Source: Patescibacteria group bacterium
GTDB lineage: Bacteria; Patescibacteriota; Patescibacteriia; Patescibacteriales; GWC2-42-12
DNA length: 36,555 nucleotides
Assembly (NCBI GenBank): GCA_028707005.1
Contig: JAQTVB010000011.1
Location: 1 to 36,555 of the forward strand
Direction of reading: 5' to 3'
This document shows positions 16,684 through 23,922 of the stretch, in pieces. The notes under the pieces were generated by a model. It was given only the letters and a program-made list of their open reading frames with translations. It searched no databases and was not told the origin of the DNA. How positions within the stretch are numbered: position 1 is the stretch's first letter; the number at the start of each line of letters is the position of its first letter. A program made the position numbers and the translations under genes.

Positions 16684-16821
16684 ATGCCAAAAAGAACTTA
16701 TCAACCGAATAAAAAAAGAGCCAAGAGAAAGCATGGTTTCAGAAGGCGCATGCTTTCTAAAAACGGACGCGCTGTTTTAAAGAGAAGAATGGCCAAAGGC
16801 AGGAAGAGATTGAGCAAGTAG
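16684..16821 (+). CDS. rpmH: Large-subunit ribosomal protein bL34
   Basis: A 45-residue protein, missed by length cut-offs but unmistakable. It starts [20 protein letters not shown] and continues with [20 protein letters not shown], the canonical bL34 sequence. bL34 sits at the solvent side of the 50S subunit near the exit-tunnel base. It is first in the rpmH-rnpA-yidD-yidC cluster, in its universal place next to dnaA on the opposite strand. Confidence 0.97.
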   Translation: MPKRTYQPNKKRAKRKHGFRRRMLSKNGRAVLKRRMAKGRKRLSK

Positions 16822-16826
16822 AATCA

Positions 16827-16854
16827 GTAGGGGCGGGTCGCGACCTGTCCATAC
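16827..16854. repeat. 28-bp GTAG...CTAC palindrome, copy 1 (degenerate)
   Basis: The element is centred on GGTCGCGACC, with a few mismatches in the right arm. It fills the space between rpmH and the rnpA start codon. The family has better copies at 17475 and 28166. Confidence 0.75.
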
Positions 16855-16855
16855 G

Positions 16856-17209
16856 ATGAATAATTTTATGTTAGCCAGACCGCAGCGTCTAGTCAAACAA
16901 AAAGGTTTTGAAAAAATTTTTAAGCAAGGCAGAGCTTGCTACACTCAACTTTTGGGCGTAAGGGTTTTGGCCAGCCAAGTTGATTTTAACCGTTTTGGTA
17001 TTGTTGTTAGTACTAAGATTAGCAAAAAAGCCGTTGAGAGGAATAAGTTAAAAAGGCGGATAAGACGGGCGCTTCAGGAGTTAAATAAAAATCTGGTCGT
17101 GGGTTTTGATGCGATAATAATCGCCTTGCCCGGCCTTTTAAACGAGAATTATAGGACCGTGGCCGATGAGCTGAAAAAAATTTTCGTTAAATTTAGACTT
17201 TTGAAATAG
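16856..17209 (+). CDS. rnpA: Ribonuclease P protein component
   Basis: RnpA assists the RNase P RNA in maturing tRNA 5' ends. The 117-residue protein has the family's basic core: RLVKQKGFEKIFKQGR near the N-terminus (the F..I...G element) and the RNA-binding signature ERNKLKRRIRRALQEL in the middle. The ATG at 16856 directly follows a palindromic repeat and has no ribosome-binding site. The ATG at 16868 (MLARPQRL) is an equally possible start. The RNase P RNA gene itself was not found in this window. Confidence 0.93.
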   Translation: MNNFMLARPQRLVKQKGFEKIFKQGRACYTQLLGVRVLASQVDFNRFGIVVSTKISKKAVERNKLKRRIRRALQELNKNLVVGFDAIIIALPGLLNENYRTVADELKKIFVKFRLLK

Positions 17210-17218
17210 AAGTTTGGC

Positions 17219-17467
17219 ATGCTTAAATTCTATCCGCGCTATATCGCGGTAAAAATAATAAAAATTTATCAGAAAACGCTTTCTTTTGATCATGGCGTTT
17301 TTAAATTTTTATATCCCCATGGTTTCTGCCGTTTTTCTCCCAGCTGTTCGGAGTATGCGATTCAAGCGATAGAAAAGTACGGTTTTTTCGGGGGCGGTAT
17401 CAGGGCGGTTTGGCGGGTGTTACGCTGCAACCCCTTTAATGCCGGAGGCCATGACCCGGTGAAATAA
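17219..17467 (+). CDS. yidD: Membrane protein insertion efficiency factor YidD
   Basis: A small (82-residue) membrane-associated factor that helps YidC insert proteins. The hallmark cysteine-rich blocks are present: [12 protein letters not shown] and the C-terminal [13 protein letters not shown]. It lies 9 bases after rnpA and before yidC in the usual order. Confidence 0.95.
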   Translation: MLKFYPRYIAVKIIKIYQKTLSFDHGVFKFLYPHGFCRFSPSCSEYAIQAIEKYGFFGGGIRAVWRVLRCNPFNAGGHDPVK

Positions 17468-17474
17468 CAGATAA

Positions 17475-17502
17475 GTAGAGGCGGGTCGCGATCCGCCTCT
17501 AC
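17475..17502. repeat. 28-bp GTAG...CTAC palindrome, copy 2
   Basis: Near-perfect self-complementary 28-mer centred on GTCGCGAT, 7 bases after the yidD stop and upstream of yidC. Confidence 0.85.
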
Positions 17503-17516
17503 AAAATAATCATAAT

Positions 17517-18224
17517 ATGTCTCAAATCTTTCACGTGGTTTTTTATCAGCCAATTTTGAATTTGTTGGTTTTTTTATATAACATTATTCCGGGGCATGAT
17601 ATCGGCCTGGCGATTATAGTGATGACCATAGTTATTAAGGCGATTTTGTTGCCTCTGTCAAAGCAATCCATTAAATCGCAGAAGTCGCTTTCAAGCTTAC
17701 AGCCTAAAATTGACGAGATAAAGAAACAATACGCCAACAACAAAGAGGAGCAGGGCCGGGCCATGATGCGATTATATAAAGAAGAAAAAATCAATCCCTT
17801 TTCTTCTTGCTTGCCGCTTTTAATCCAGTTGCCCTTTCTTTGGGCGGTTTTTATCGTTTTTAGAGACGGTCTGAGCAACCAGGCATTGAACAATATCTAT
17901 TCTTTTATTTATAACCCCGGGACAATCAACGCGATTTCTTTGGGGTTTATCGATTTAGCCAAGCCCAATATTGTGCTGGCAATTTTGGCCGGCGCGGCCC
18001 AATTTTGGCAGGCGAAAATGATGACCACCAAACGGCCGGAAGTTAAGGGCGCGGGCGCCAAAGACGAGGACATGATGGCCATAATGAACAAGCAGATGCT
18101 TTATGTGATGCCGATTTTGACCGTGGTCATCGGTATGACCTTCCCCGGCGGCTTGGCTCTTTATTGGCTGGTTACCACTGTTTTGACTGCTCTGCAGCAG
18201 TTGTATTTGTTCAAGCAGAAATAA
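17517..18224 (+). CDS. yidC: Membrane protein insertase YidC/Oxa1 (short form)
   Basis: This insertase places membrane proteins with or without Sec. At 235 residues it is the short form lacking the large periplasmic P1 domain of proteobacterial YidC. The conserved core is present: VMTIVIKAILLPLSKQS, with the groove base Lys41, then a charged cytoplasmic hairpin (KIDEIKKQY...RLYKEEKINPFSSCLP) and further helices ending GGLALYWLVTTVLT. It is the last gene of the rpmH operon-like cluster and is followed by a strong terminator. Confidence 0.95.
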   Translation: MSQIFHVVFYQPILNLLVFLYNIIPGHDIGLAIIVMTIVIKAILLPLSKQSIKSQKSLSSLQPKIDEIKKQYANNKEEQGRAMMRLYKEEKINPFSSCLPLLIQLPFLWAVFIVFRDGLSNQALNNIYSFIYNPGTINAISLGFIDLAKPNIVLAILAGAAQFWQAKMMTTKRPEVKGAGAKDEDMMAIMNKQMLYVMPILTVVIGMTFPGGLALYWLVTTVLTALQQLYLFKQK

Positions 18225-18265
18225 ACACGAACAAAACGAATAAAAAACACGAATTCAACGAATTT

Positions 18266-18300
18266 AAAAAAGACGTTTTACCGCAAGGGAACGTCTTTTT
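18266..18300. terminator. Bidirectional terminator after yidC
   Basis: AAAAAAGACGTT pairs with AACGTCTTTTT around a 12-base loop. An outer ACACGAATTC/GAATTCGTGT pair extends the stem. It serves yidC and the convergent lipid-kinase-like gene. Confidence 0.85.
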
Positions 18301-18342
18301 GAATTCGTGTCGTTCGTTCTATATTTGTCTCTTTCGTGTTTT

Positions 18343-19092
18343 TTAGAAGTTTCTGTTTTTTCCCACGATGACATTTAGGCTTTGCTTCAGCACCGAAATT
18401 TCTGCGGGCAAAGCGATTGGCACGGTTCCGTCCAGCATTAATTGAGCTTTGGCGTTGTCGATGGCGACTTTTTTAATTTTAAAAATTGATTGGTCGTCTT
18501 TCTTTGAAAAAATATTTTGATTGCGCTGGGAGCTGATGGCTAATTCTAAAATTCCGTCTTCGGGCGTGACTCTTACTTTAGGCGGCAACTTGATATGCAC
18601 AGCGGTAAGATTAAAAATATGGATCAGGCCTTTCGTCTCGGCTTCAATCGTATAGTCATTACTCATATTAATGACAGTGCCCTGATTTACTATTGAAGCA
18701 TTGCCTAAAAAGCAGGCGTGGTTAGCCATGCCCACATCAAGCCGCGCCAGTAGCCGGGCCGACAGAATATCGCAGGCGTTATCAGCCGATTCAATCCCCA
18801 GGCTTTTCGCGATGTCGTTGTTTTTTTCTCCGACGGGGATGACGCCCAGGGGTACCGCGGTGCCATAAAGCGAGTTGGCGACCTGATTTACGGTTTTATT
18901 GTTGCCGACAGCGATAATCGTCGTGGCGCCTCGCTTTAATTCGTTTTTAACCGTGTCGCCGGTGTTTCTTGTCAAACTAAGCCGGGTGATTTTTCCATTT
19001 AACCCCAAGTCGGTAAGGCGGGTTTCCAGCCGCGCGAGCAAACGGTCGTATTTTTTATGATTCAAAAAAGAATCATAGATAAAAATATTCAT
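18343..19092 (-). CDS. Diacylglycerol-kinase-fold protein with degenerate active site
   Basis: A 249-residue protein with the DAGK/YegS/NAD-kinase fold. AVGNNKTVNQVANSL (61-75) stands where the nucleotide-binding GGDGTxxEV loop is expected, and PLGVIPVGEKNNDIAKSLGI (81-100) matches the lgiiPxGTxNDfArxLgi block. The key GGDG is changed to VGNN and the later GT to GE, so catalysis as a normal lipid kinase is doubtful. A divergent kinase or a regulatory relative are both possible. It follows the bactofilin gene by 18 bases on the same strand and is probably co-transcribed. Confidence 0.72.
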   Translation of the reverse strand: MNIFIYDSFLNHKKYDRLLARLETRLTDLGLNGKITRLSLTRNTGDTVKNELKRGATTIIAVGNNKTVNQVANSLYGTAVPLGVIPVGEKNNDIAKSLGIESADNACDILSARLLARLDVGMANHACFLGNASIVNQGTVINMSNDYTIEAETKGLIHIFNLTAVHIKLPPKVRVTPEDGILELAISSQRNQNIFSKKDDQSIFKIKKVAIDNAKAQLMLDGTVPIALPAEISVLKQSLNVIVGKNRNF

Positions 19093-19110
19093 TTTTTTCC
19101 TTGAAGCGCT

Positions 19111-19503
19111 TTAGGCCTCTTTTTCTTTGGCGATCTTTTTTATGTCTTCAATTTCGGTAGGCATGGCGCATTTGCCGACAAGAGTAGCGCCGCGCTCAAT
19201 TGATAGACTGGCGGCCTCGATATCGCCAAAGATTTTAGCAGTGCTCGTAATTTCCAAAAAGCCTTTAATTTTCACGTTGCCTTTAACCAGGCCGCCTATT
19301 TTCGCCTCTCTGGCCTCTACGTTGGCGGTTACTTTGGCTTTTTCCCCTACCTCTAAATTACCCGCCGTTTTAATTCCTCCCTCCATAATGTCCTCAACTA
19401 TAATATTGCCCTGGGCGTTAAAATCCCCCTTTACTTTGACTGACTGGCCGATCACGGTTTCAAATTCATTGGCAGCTCCTCCTTGGCTTTGCTTGTTGAA
19501 CAT
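19111..19503 (-). CDS. Bactofilin (polymer-forming cytoskeletal protein)
   Basis: Bactofilins form nucleotide-free filaments at the membrane that organise cell shape or wall enzymes. The 130 residues have a short flexible N-terminus, then the right-handed beta-helix repeats: VIGQSVKVKGDF, NIIVEDIMEGGI, NLEVGEKAKV, EAKIGGLVKGNV, IFGDIEAASLSIERGA. Each repeat shows the alternating Val/Ile/Gly pattern of the family. It is first in a two-gene unit with a good promoter upstream. Confidence 0.9.
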   Translation of the reverse strand: MFNKQSQGGAANEFETVIGQSVKVKGDFNAQGNIIVEDIMEGGIKTAGNLEVGEKAKVTANVEAREAKIGGLVKGNVKIKGFLEITSTAKIFGDIEAASLSIERGATLVGKCAMPTEIEDIKKIAKEKEA

Positions 19504-19552
19504 AGGATTATGATTAAATGTTAAGAATCACGCTTGAGTCGCTATTTCTTTA

Positions 19553-19581
19553 ATTTTAAGCAAAATTTTTAGGTTTGTCAA
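19553..19581 (-). promoter_or_regulatory. Promoter of the bactofilin unit
   Basis: The minus strand reads TTGACA (19581-19576), a 17-base spacer and TAAAAT (19558-19553). Transcription would begin about 43 bases before the ATG. Confidence 0.75.
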
Positions 19582-19685
19582 AATAAAATAATTGGGCTAT
19601 GATATAAATTCACGTTGCCTAACGTTTATTTTTTTCGCTGTAGCGTGTTCTGAATTTGCTACTTTGCGCATCTTTTTATATAATA

Positions 19686-19716
19686 TTGACACGGCTAGGG
19701 AACAGTATATTATAAT
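19686..19716 (+). promoter_or_regulatory. Strong promoter upstream of tRNA-Arg
   Basis: A perfect TTGACA (19686-19691) is followed by overlapping -10 options TATTAT (19708-19713, 16-base spacer) and TATAAT (19711-19716, 19-base spacer). No convincing protein gene follows. Confidence 0.7.
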
Positions 19717-19721
19717 AGCAA

Positions 19722-19880
19722 TTTTGTTTGACCGGGCAAAGGGTGCGCGGCCGGGTGGCGCTATCATCGTGGTTATAGTACAGTCGGTGATGAAATGGTG
19801 GTTTTGAGAGAGTAAAGTCTACAAGAATGTAGACTTAAGTCATTTTAAAGTTAAAGGTCAGCTTCCGTAGTTTCTTAAAT
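19722..19880 (+). ncRNA. Possible small RNA or tRNA-Arg leader
   Basis: The space between the bactofilin gene and tRNA-Arg (about 400 bases) has no supported protein. A transcript from the promoter at 19686 would contain a 7-bp hairpin (ATCATCG...CGGTGAT near 19763-19791, with a T-G pair) and then the palindrome at 19815-19836. Either an sRNA of about 115 nt ends at that palindrome, or this is simply the long leader of the tRNA transcript. Confidence 0.35.
19815..19836. repeat. AAGTCTACA palindrome, copy d
   Basis: A perfect 9-bp inverted repeat with a 4-base loop, followed by TAAGTCATTTT, the same tail as copy e at 21377. Confidence 0.75.
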
Positions 19881-19990
19881 ATCCGCCCGACTCGCCTGAC
19901 GTCCCCATAGTTCAGTGGATAGAACAAGGGACTCCTAAGCCCTAGACCCAAGTTCGATTCTTGGTGGGGACACAGACGAGTCGAGCGGAT
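19881..19990. repeat. 18-base inverted repeat embracing tRNA-Arg
   Basis: ATCCGCCCGACTCGCCTG (19881-19898) pairs with CAGACGAGTCGAGCGGAT (19973-19990) at 16 of 18 positions. The tRNA lies exactly between the arms (2-base gap on the 5' side, none after the discriminator), so the precursor would have a hugely lengthened acceptor stem. Confidence 0.8.
19901..19972 (+). tRNA. tRNA-Arg (anticodon CCT)
   Basis: The acceptor arms GTCCCCA and TGGGGAC pair, with discriminator A19972. The anticodon loop CTCCTAA gives anticodon CCT, as in other bacterial tRNA-Arg(CCU). The anticodon stem has an A-G mismatch next to the loop. The T arm is CCAAG-TTCGATT-CTTGG. CCA is not encoded. Confidence 0.94.
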
Positions 19991-20161
19991 AGGGGTTACT
20001 CGCAGGGGCGCTAAGGAATATTTTAAATTGTATATTTAGGAAAAAATTAAAATTTTAGCTAATATTAAAGTAAATATTGATATTTTGGCTAATATTAAAT
20101 AAATAATATTAATTTGTATTTTGTTTTATCATATATAAAATAAAAAAATCGATTAATTTTT

Positions 20162-20232
20162 GGGCCTATAGTAAAGCGGTATTACACGTCCATGGCATGG
20201 ATGAGGTCGGGGTTCGACTCCCCGTAGGTCCA
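20162..20232 (+). tRNA. tRNA-Ala (anticodon GGC)
   Basis: The acceptor arms GGGCCTA and TAGGTCC pair, with one G-T. The anticodon stem CGTCC/GGATG encloses loop ATGGCAT, giving anticodon GGC (alanine). The T arm is CGGGG-TTCGACT-CCCCG. The discriminator is A and CCA is not encoded. It has the classic alanine features but a slightly short 71 bases. The space before it (19991-20161) is nearly pure A/T with a repeated GCTAATATTAAA. Confidence 0.93.
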
Positions 20233-20273
20233 CGGTTTAGTATTTGTAGATCCAAGATCGGTAATCTTAGATT

Positions 20274-20807
20274 ATGTCTACGAAAATAGTTGTTGCCTCT
20301 AAAAATCCGGTTAAAATTAAAGCGGTAATTAGCGCGTTTAAAGCTATGTTCCCGGAGATGATATGGGAAACAGAGGGTATCTCTGTGAATTCCGGAGTAA
20401 GCGAACAGCCGCAGAATGATCAGGAGACGCTTAAAGGCGCTTATAATCGGGCAGAAAACGCGTCCAAGAAGATAAAAGCCGATTATTGGGTTGGTATTGA
20501 AGGAGGAGTTGAAGAGAAAGACTGTGGTATGGAAGTATTTGCCTGGGTGGTGGTTAAGTCCAAGCATGGCAAATTCGGCAGAGGCAGAACAGGCTCTTTC
20601 TTCCTGCCCAGCAAGGTGGCAGAATTAATTAAACAGGGCAAAGAATTGGGAGAAGCAGATGATATTGTGTTTGGCAAAACAAATTCAAAGCAAGAAAATG
20701 GCGCAGTCGGTATTCTTACGGATAATATTATTGATAGGAAGGAACTTTATAAAAATGCGGTAATATTGGCTCTTATTCCATTTAAAAATAAAGATTTATA
20801 TAATTAA
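20274..20807 (+). CDS. yjjX: Inosine/xanthosine triphosphatase (YjjX/DUF84 family)
   Basis: This house-cleaning NTPase hydrolyses ITP and XTP to keep deaminated purines out of nucleic acids. The 177 residues carry the family pattern: an N-terminal IVVASKNPVKIKAV strand-loop, SGVSEQPQNDQETLKGAYNR (the conserved 'GV..QP...ET..GA..RA' element) and WVGIEGGVE with its acidic metal-binding residues. The C-terminal half has GRGRTGSFFLP and EADDIVF. The ATG 20274 start gives the normal N-terminus. It is a lone gene 41 bases after tRNA-Ala. Confidence 0.85.
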   Translation: MSTKIVVASKNPVKIKAVISAFKAMFPEMIWETEGISVNSGVSEQPQNDQETLKGAYNRAENASKKIKADYWVGIEGGVEEKDCGMEVFAWVVVKSKHGKFGRGRTGSFFLPSKVAELIKQGKELGEADDIVFGKTNSKQENGAVGILTDNIIDRKELYKNAVILALIPFKNKDLYN

Positions 20808-20841
20808 TGTTTTGTGTGGAACATTTTTATTATTAGGATTT

Positions 20842-21008
20842 ACGCGTTTGGTTTTAAGGAGGCGATAATCGTAGCTGACTGAAGGCGGTAAGGCTAATTT
20901 TTCGCTTAAGATGAAATATGGGCGATTTTTCGCCAAAAATTCTGGCGAAAAATCACTACGATTTCATATGCGCTCAAAACTAGCCTTACCGCCTTCAGCC
21001 AAACGCGT
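20842..21008. repeat. Long imperfect inverted repeat, copy 1
   Basis: Outer arms ACGCGTTTGG/CCAAACGCGT (20842-20851 and 20999-21008) are followed by perfect 18-base arms (20879-20896 and 20981-20998) and a looser inner stem. The right inner arm contains ACTACGATTTCATATGCG (starting 20955), which recurs in the element at 29010. It fills the yjjX-trxA space, ending 27 bases before trxA. Confidence 0.8.
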
Positions 21009-21035
21009 CAGTTATCATTATGATAAATTTGTTCC

Positions 21036-21365
21036 ATGGTAAACAAAAATATGATATTGAACCAAGATAACTTTAAACAGGAGGTTGAAAATAATAACGG
21101 ACTAGTTTTAGTTGATTTTTTTGCGACATGGTGCGGACCGTGCCAAATCATGTCGCCCATCGTGGAAGAAATGATAAAAGAAAACAAAGATGAAAAAGTT
21201 AAAATCGGCAAGCTCAACATAGATGAAGCTCAAGAAATTTCCTCAAAATATAATGTCATGAGCATACCTACCTTTTTGGTTTTTAAAAAAGGAAAAGTCG
21301 TGGATCGTAAGGTAGGTTATTGCGACAAAGATGAATTGATAAAATTGATTGAAAAAAATAAATAA
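21036..21365 (+). CDS. trxA: Thioredoxin
   Basis: A small disulfide reductase kept reduced by thioredoxin reductase. The 109 residues have the active-site TWCGPC with Cys33 and Cys36, the preceding VDFFA strand, the cis-proline loop MSIPTFLVFKKG and the final helix. No ribosome-binding site is seen for ATG 21036 or for the internal ATG at 21051 (MILNQDN), so the exact start is open. trxB follows 180 bases later on the same strand, so they form a functional pair with separate expression signals between them. Confidence 0.95.
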   Translation: MVNKNMILNQDNFKQEVENNNGLVLVDFFATWCGPCQIMSPIVEEMIKENKDEKVKIGKLNIDEAQEISSKYNVMSIPTFLVFKKGKVVDRKVGYCDKDELIKLIEKNK

Positions 21366-21376
21366 AGGCTACATGG

Positions 21377-21406
21377 ACTTAAGTCTACAAAAATGTGGAC
21401 TAAAGT
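21377..21406. repeat. ACTTAAGTCTACA palindrome, copy e
   Basis: Thirteen-base arms with one mismatch and one T-G pair and a 4-base loop, 12 bases after the trxA stop. It is followed by CATTTTTAC, so it could also end trxA transcripts. Confidence 0.75.
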
Positions 21407-21426
21407 CATTTTTACAATAAGTGGAT

Positions 21427-21448
21427 AAGTCCACATTCTTGTGGACTT
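21427..21448. repeat. AAGTCCACA palindrome, copy f
   Basis: A perfect 9-bp inverted repeat with a 4-base loop (TTCT), between trxA and trxB, only 20 bases after copy e. Confidence 0.8.
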
Positions 21449-21546
21449 TACTTTTGCTATTTGTCTAATATTAGCCAAAATCTTTTTTGGGGGTAAGATG
21501 GGGATAAATTAGGACAATTTTAAATTAAAAAATTTAAAATCAATGT

Positions 21547-22452
21547 ATGTTTGACACAATAATTATAGGTGCCGGGCCAACCGGCTTAACAGCGGCCATT
21601 TATGCCACTCGGCGCATGATGAAAACCCTGCTAATTTCTAAAAATGTGGGCGGCCAGATCATTTGGACGTCTGACATTGAGAATTATCCGGGGATTAAAT
21701 TGATTAGAGGACCGCAATTGGCTGTAAGCATGCAGGAACAAGCCAAGAGTTTTGGCGTGGAAATGCGCACTGCTGAAGTCACTAAAATTGAAAAACAAGC
21801 GGACGGAAATTTTATGATTCATGCCGGCCAAGAAAAGTTTCTAAGCAAAACCGTGATTATTGCCATGGGACTATCTTCGCGGCCGCTCGATTTGCCCGGA
21901 GAGAAGGAGTTGGTCGGCAGGGGCATTAGTTATTGCGCTAATTGCGATGGCCAATTTTTTAGAGGCAAGGTGGTAGCTGTTGTCGGCGGCGGCAACGCGG
22001 CTCTGGATGCGGCTGAAGTGATGTCTAAAATCGCCAGTAAGGTTTATTTGATTTATCGGGGTTCGCAGTTTAAGGCTTTTGAGATCCTAATTGCCAGGGT
22101 CAAGGAGAGAAAAAATATTGACATCATGATGAACAGCAATATCACCGAGTTAACGGGCAAGGAGAAATTGACGGCCATCAAGGCAACTTCCGGCCAAGAG
22201 GTTAAGGAATTGGCGGTTGATGGCTTGTTCGTGGAGATCGGCCATCAAACCCAAACCGACTTGGTGGCCGGTCTGGTTGAACGAGACGCCAAAGGGCAGA
22301 TTACTATTGATTTGAGCGGCAAGACCAGTTTAGCCGGCATGTTTGCGGCCGGCGATGTTACACAAACCGAGTTTAAACAAATTGTGATTGGTTGCGGCCA
22401 AGGGGCGGTCGCGGCTTTGTCGGCGTATAAGTATTTGCAGGGAAAGAAATAG
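21547..22452 (+). CDS. trxB: Thioredoxin reductase-like FAD flavoprotein
   Basis: It reduces thioredoxin through FAD and a redox dithiol. The 301 residues show the FAD-binding GAGPTGLTAA (8-17), the redox pair Cys130-A-N-Cys133 (usually CATC), the second nucleotide fold GGGNAALDAAE (147-157) and the C-terminal FAAGDV. The HRRxxxR motif that binds the NADPH 2'-phosphate is replaced by YRGSQFK (170-176), so the electron donor may be NADH or another donor rather than NADPH. It is slightly shorter than typical (about 310-320). Confidence 0.9.
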   Translation: MFDTIIIGAGPTGLTAAIYATRRMMKTLLISKNVGGQIIWTSDIENYPGIKLIRGPQLAVSMQEQAKSFGVEMRTAEVTKIEKQADGNFMIHAGQEKFLSKTVIIAMGLSSRPLDLPGEKELVGRGISYCANCDGQFFRGKVVAVVGGGNAALDAAEVMSKIASKVYLIYRGSQFKAFEILIARVKERKNIDIMMNSNITELTGKEKLTAIKATSGQEVKELAVDGLFVEIGHQTQTDLVAGLVERDAKGQITIDLSGKTSLAGMFAAGDVTQTEFKQIVIGCGQGAVAALSAYKYLQGKK

Positions 22453-22505
22453 TCCGAGTGATTTGTTTAATTTTTTATATGAACCATGCTAGTCAACGGT
22501 AAGCT

Positions 22506-22529
22506 CTTAATTAAATAAATTTAATTAAG
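22506..22529. terminator. A/T palindrome between trxB and the exporter gene
   Basis: Perfect 11-base arms CTTAATTAAAT/ATTTAATTAAG with a 2-base loop. It is a possible weak terminator or protein site. It resembles the arms of the element at 27091. Confidence 0.45.
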
Positions 22530-22574
22530 ATTAAACAAGCTGATTAGTACAAATCATGTTATACATACATATAT

Positions 22575-23201
22575 ATGGAACATTTAGCGCTTATCGGAAC
22601 CGTTGCGGGCATTCATTTGTTAGCCGCCATTAGTCCGGGACCGGATTTTATTATGTGCGTCAGAAATTCTTTGGCCTATTCACGTAAAATCGGCATATGG
22701 ACAGCCGTTGGTTTCGGCGCCGGCATTACCGTTCACATATTTTATTGCTTGGCAGGGCTGGCCTTGATAATTTCCCAATCTGTTTTGATATTTAATTTTA
22801 TAAAATTCGTGGGCGCTGGTTACTTAATCTATATCGGCCTGAAATCTTTTTTCTCTAAATCTTCAAAAATTGAACTTGGCGAACAACAGAAAAAAGAGGA
22901 TATTACCAGTTGGTCGGCGATAAAAATTGGTTTTTTAACCAACGTGCTAAACCCCAAAGCCACTCTCTTTTTTCTTTCTTTGTTTACACTCGTCATCTCT
23001 CCGAGCACGCCAGCCATGGTCTTGGGCATCATGAGCGCAATAATGATCGTCAATACAGTTATTTGGTTTTCATTGGTGGCCATTTTCATGACACAAAATA
23101 AAATCCGTTCAATTTTTGAAAAATTTCAGAATGTTTTTAATAAAACCCTGGGTGGTCTGCTGGTTATTTTAGGAGTAAAGGTTGCTTTAATAGAAAAATA
23201 G
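22575..23201 (+). CDS. LysE/RhtB-family amino-acid exporter
   Basis: A 208-residue inner-membrane protein with six hydrophobic segments. The family signature is at the N-terminus (AAISPGPDFIMCVRNSL, the PGP...N..G region), followed by GIWTAVGFGAGITVH and, in the middle, FLTNVLNPKATLFFLSLF, the conserved NPK box. The family exports amino acids such as lysine, homoserine or threonine. The substrate cannot be told from sequence. rnhB begins 3 bases after its stop, implying co-transcription. Confidence 0.88.
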   Translation: MEHLALIGTVAGIHLLAAISPGPDFIMCVRNSLAYSRKIGIWTAVGFGAGITVHIFYCLAGLALIISQSVLIFNFIKFVGAGYLIYIGLKSFFSKSSKIELGEQQKKEDITSWSAIKIGFLTNVLNPKATLFFLSLFTLVISPSTPAMVLGIMSAIMIVNTVIWFSLVAIFMTQNKIRSIFEKFQNVFNKTLGGLLVILGVKVALIEK

Positions 23202-23204
23202 AAT

Positions 23205-23816
23205 ATGCTTGGCCTAGCCGAAGAGCAAAAAATATTTGACCAGGGCCATGAAATCATCGGCGCTTTGGACGAAGCCGGGCGCGGCCCGTTGGCTGGGCCG
23301 GTCGTTGCGGCTTGCGTGATTATTAAGGCTAATTTTAGCATTAATAATGAGCTGGAAGAAATTAATGACTCTAAAAAGTTAAGCGCTAAAAAACGTGAAT
23401 TGCTGTTTGATTTAATTAAGAAAAATTTTATTGAAGTCGGTGTGGGAATTTGCGATCACCAGACCATTGATCGAATAAATATTTTACAGGCCACATTTTT
23501 AGCCATGAAGAAAGCGTTGAGTTCTATAAAAAATAAGCCGGGCTTTATTTTAGTGGATGGATCATTGGCCATACCCAATTGTTCCATCGCCCAGCGAGCG
23601 ATTGTTAAGGGAGATGAAAAAGTTTTTTCCCTGGCCGCGGCTTCAATCATCGCCAAAGTAACCAGGGATCGGATGATGCTGGAAATGGATAAATTATATC
23701 CTGATTACGGATTTTTAAAGCACAAGGGTTATGGCACTAAAGAGCATTTGGAAAAATTAAAACAATTTGGGCCGTGTCCGATTCATCGATTAAGTTTCAA
23801 TCGGGTGAAAAATTAA
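23205..23816 (+). CDS. rnhB: Ribonuclease HII
   Basis: It cleaves RNA in RNA-DNA hybrids, notably single ribonucleotides in DNA. The 203-residue protein has the family blocks: IIGALDEAGRGPLAGPVV with the catalytic Asp22-Glu23, NDSKKLSAKKRE, a third acidic residue in FILVDGS and AAASIIAKVTRDRMM, and the C-terminal HKGYGTKEH with PIHRLSF. It is complete, 3 bases after the exporter gene. Confidence 0.95.
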   Translation: MLGLAEEQKIFDQGHEIIGALDEAGRGPLAGPVVAACVIIKANFSINNELEEINDSKKLSAKKRELLFDLIKKNFIEVGVGICDHQTIDRINILQATFLAMKKALSSIKNKPGFILVDGSLAIPNCSIAQRAIVKGDEKVFSLAAASIIAKVTRDRMMLEMDKLYPDYGFLKHKGYGTKEHLEKLKQFGPCPIHRLSFNRVKN

Positions 23817-23823
23817 GATAGAG

Positions 23824-23849
23824 AAGACGGATAAGCGCTTGTCCGTCTT
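23824..23849 (+). terminator. Terminator of the exporter-rnhB unit
   Basis: AAGACGGA/TCCGTCTT hairpin followed by T bases, 8 bases after the rnhB stop. The upstream in-frame start of the methyltransferase would lie inside it, which argues for the later start. Confidence 0.8.
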
Positions 23850-23865
23850 TCATGCTTCGCCAGCC

Positions 23866-23894
23866 TTGTTTAAAAGGAAAAAATATTTTATAAT
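23866..23894 (+). promoter_or_regulatory. Promoter of the methyltransferase gene
   Basis: TTGTTT (23866-23871), a 17-base spacer and a perfect TATAAT (23889-23894). Confidence 0.75.
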
Positions 23895-23922
23895 AAGGTT
23901 ATACCATTTAATTCTCACAATT

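Noticed and set aside
16698-16706. TTATCAACC DnaA-like box inside rpmH
   Set aside because: It encodes the invariant TYQPN of bL34, so the match is explained by coding constraint.
19592-19807. 71-codon plus-strand frame upstream of tRNA-Arg
   Set aside because: It has no ribosome-binding site and spans the strong promoter at 19686. Its composition is not protein-like.
23839-23922. 28-residue N-terminal extension of the methyltransferase
   Set aside because: It overlaps the rnhB terminator and lies upstream of a clear promoter whose start point is near 23901.
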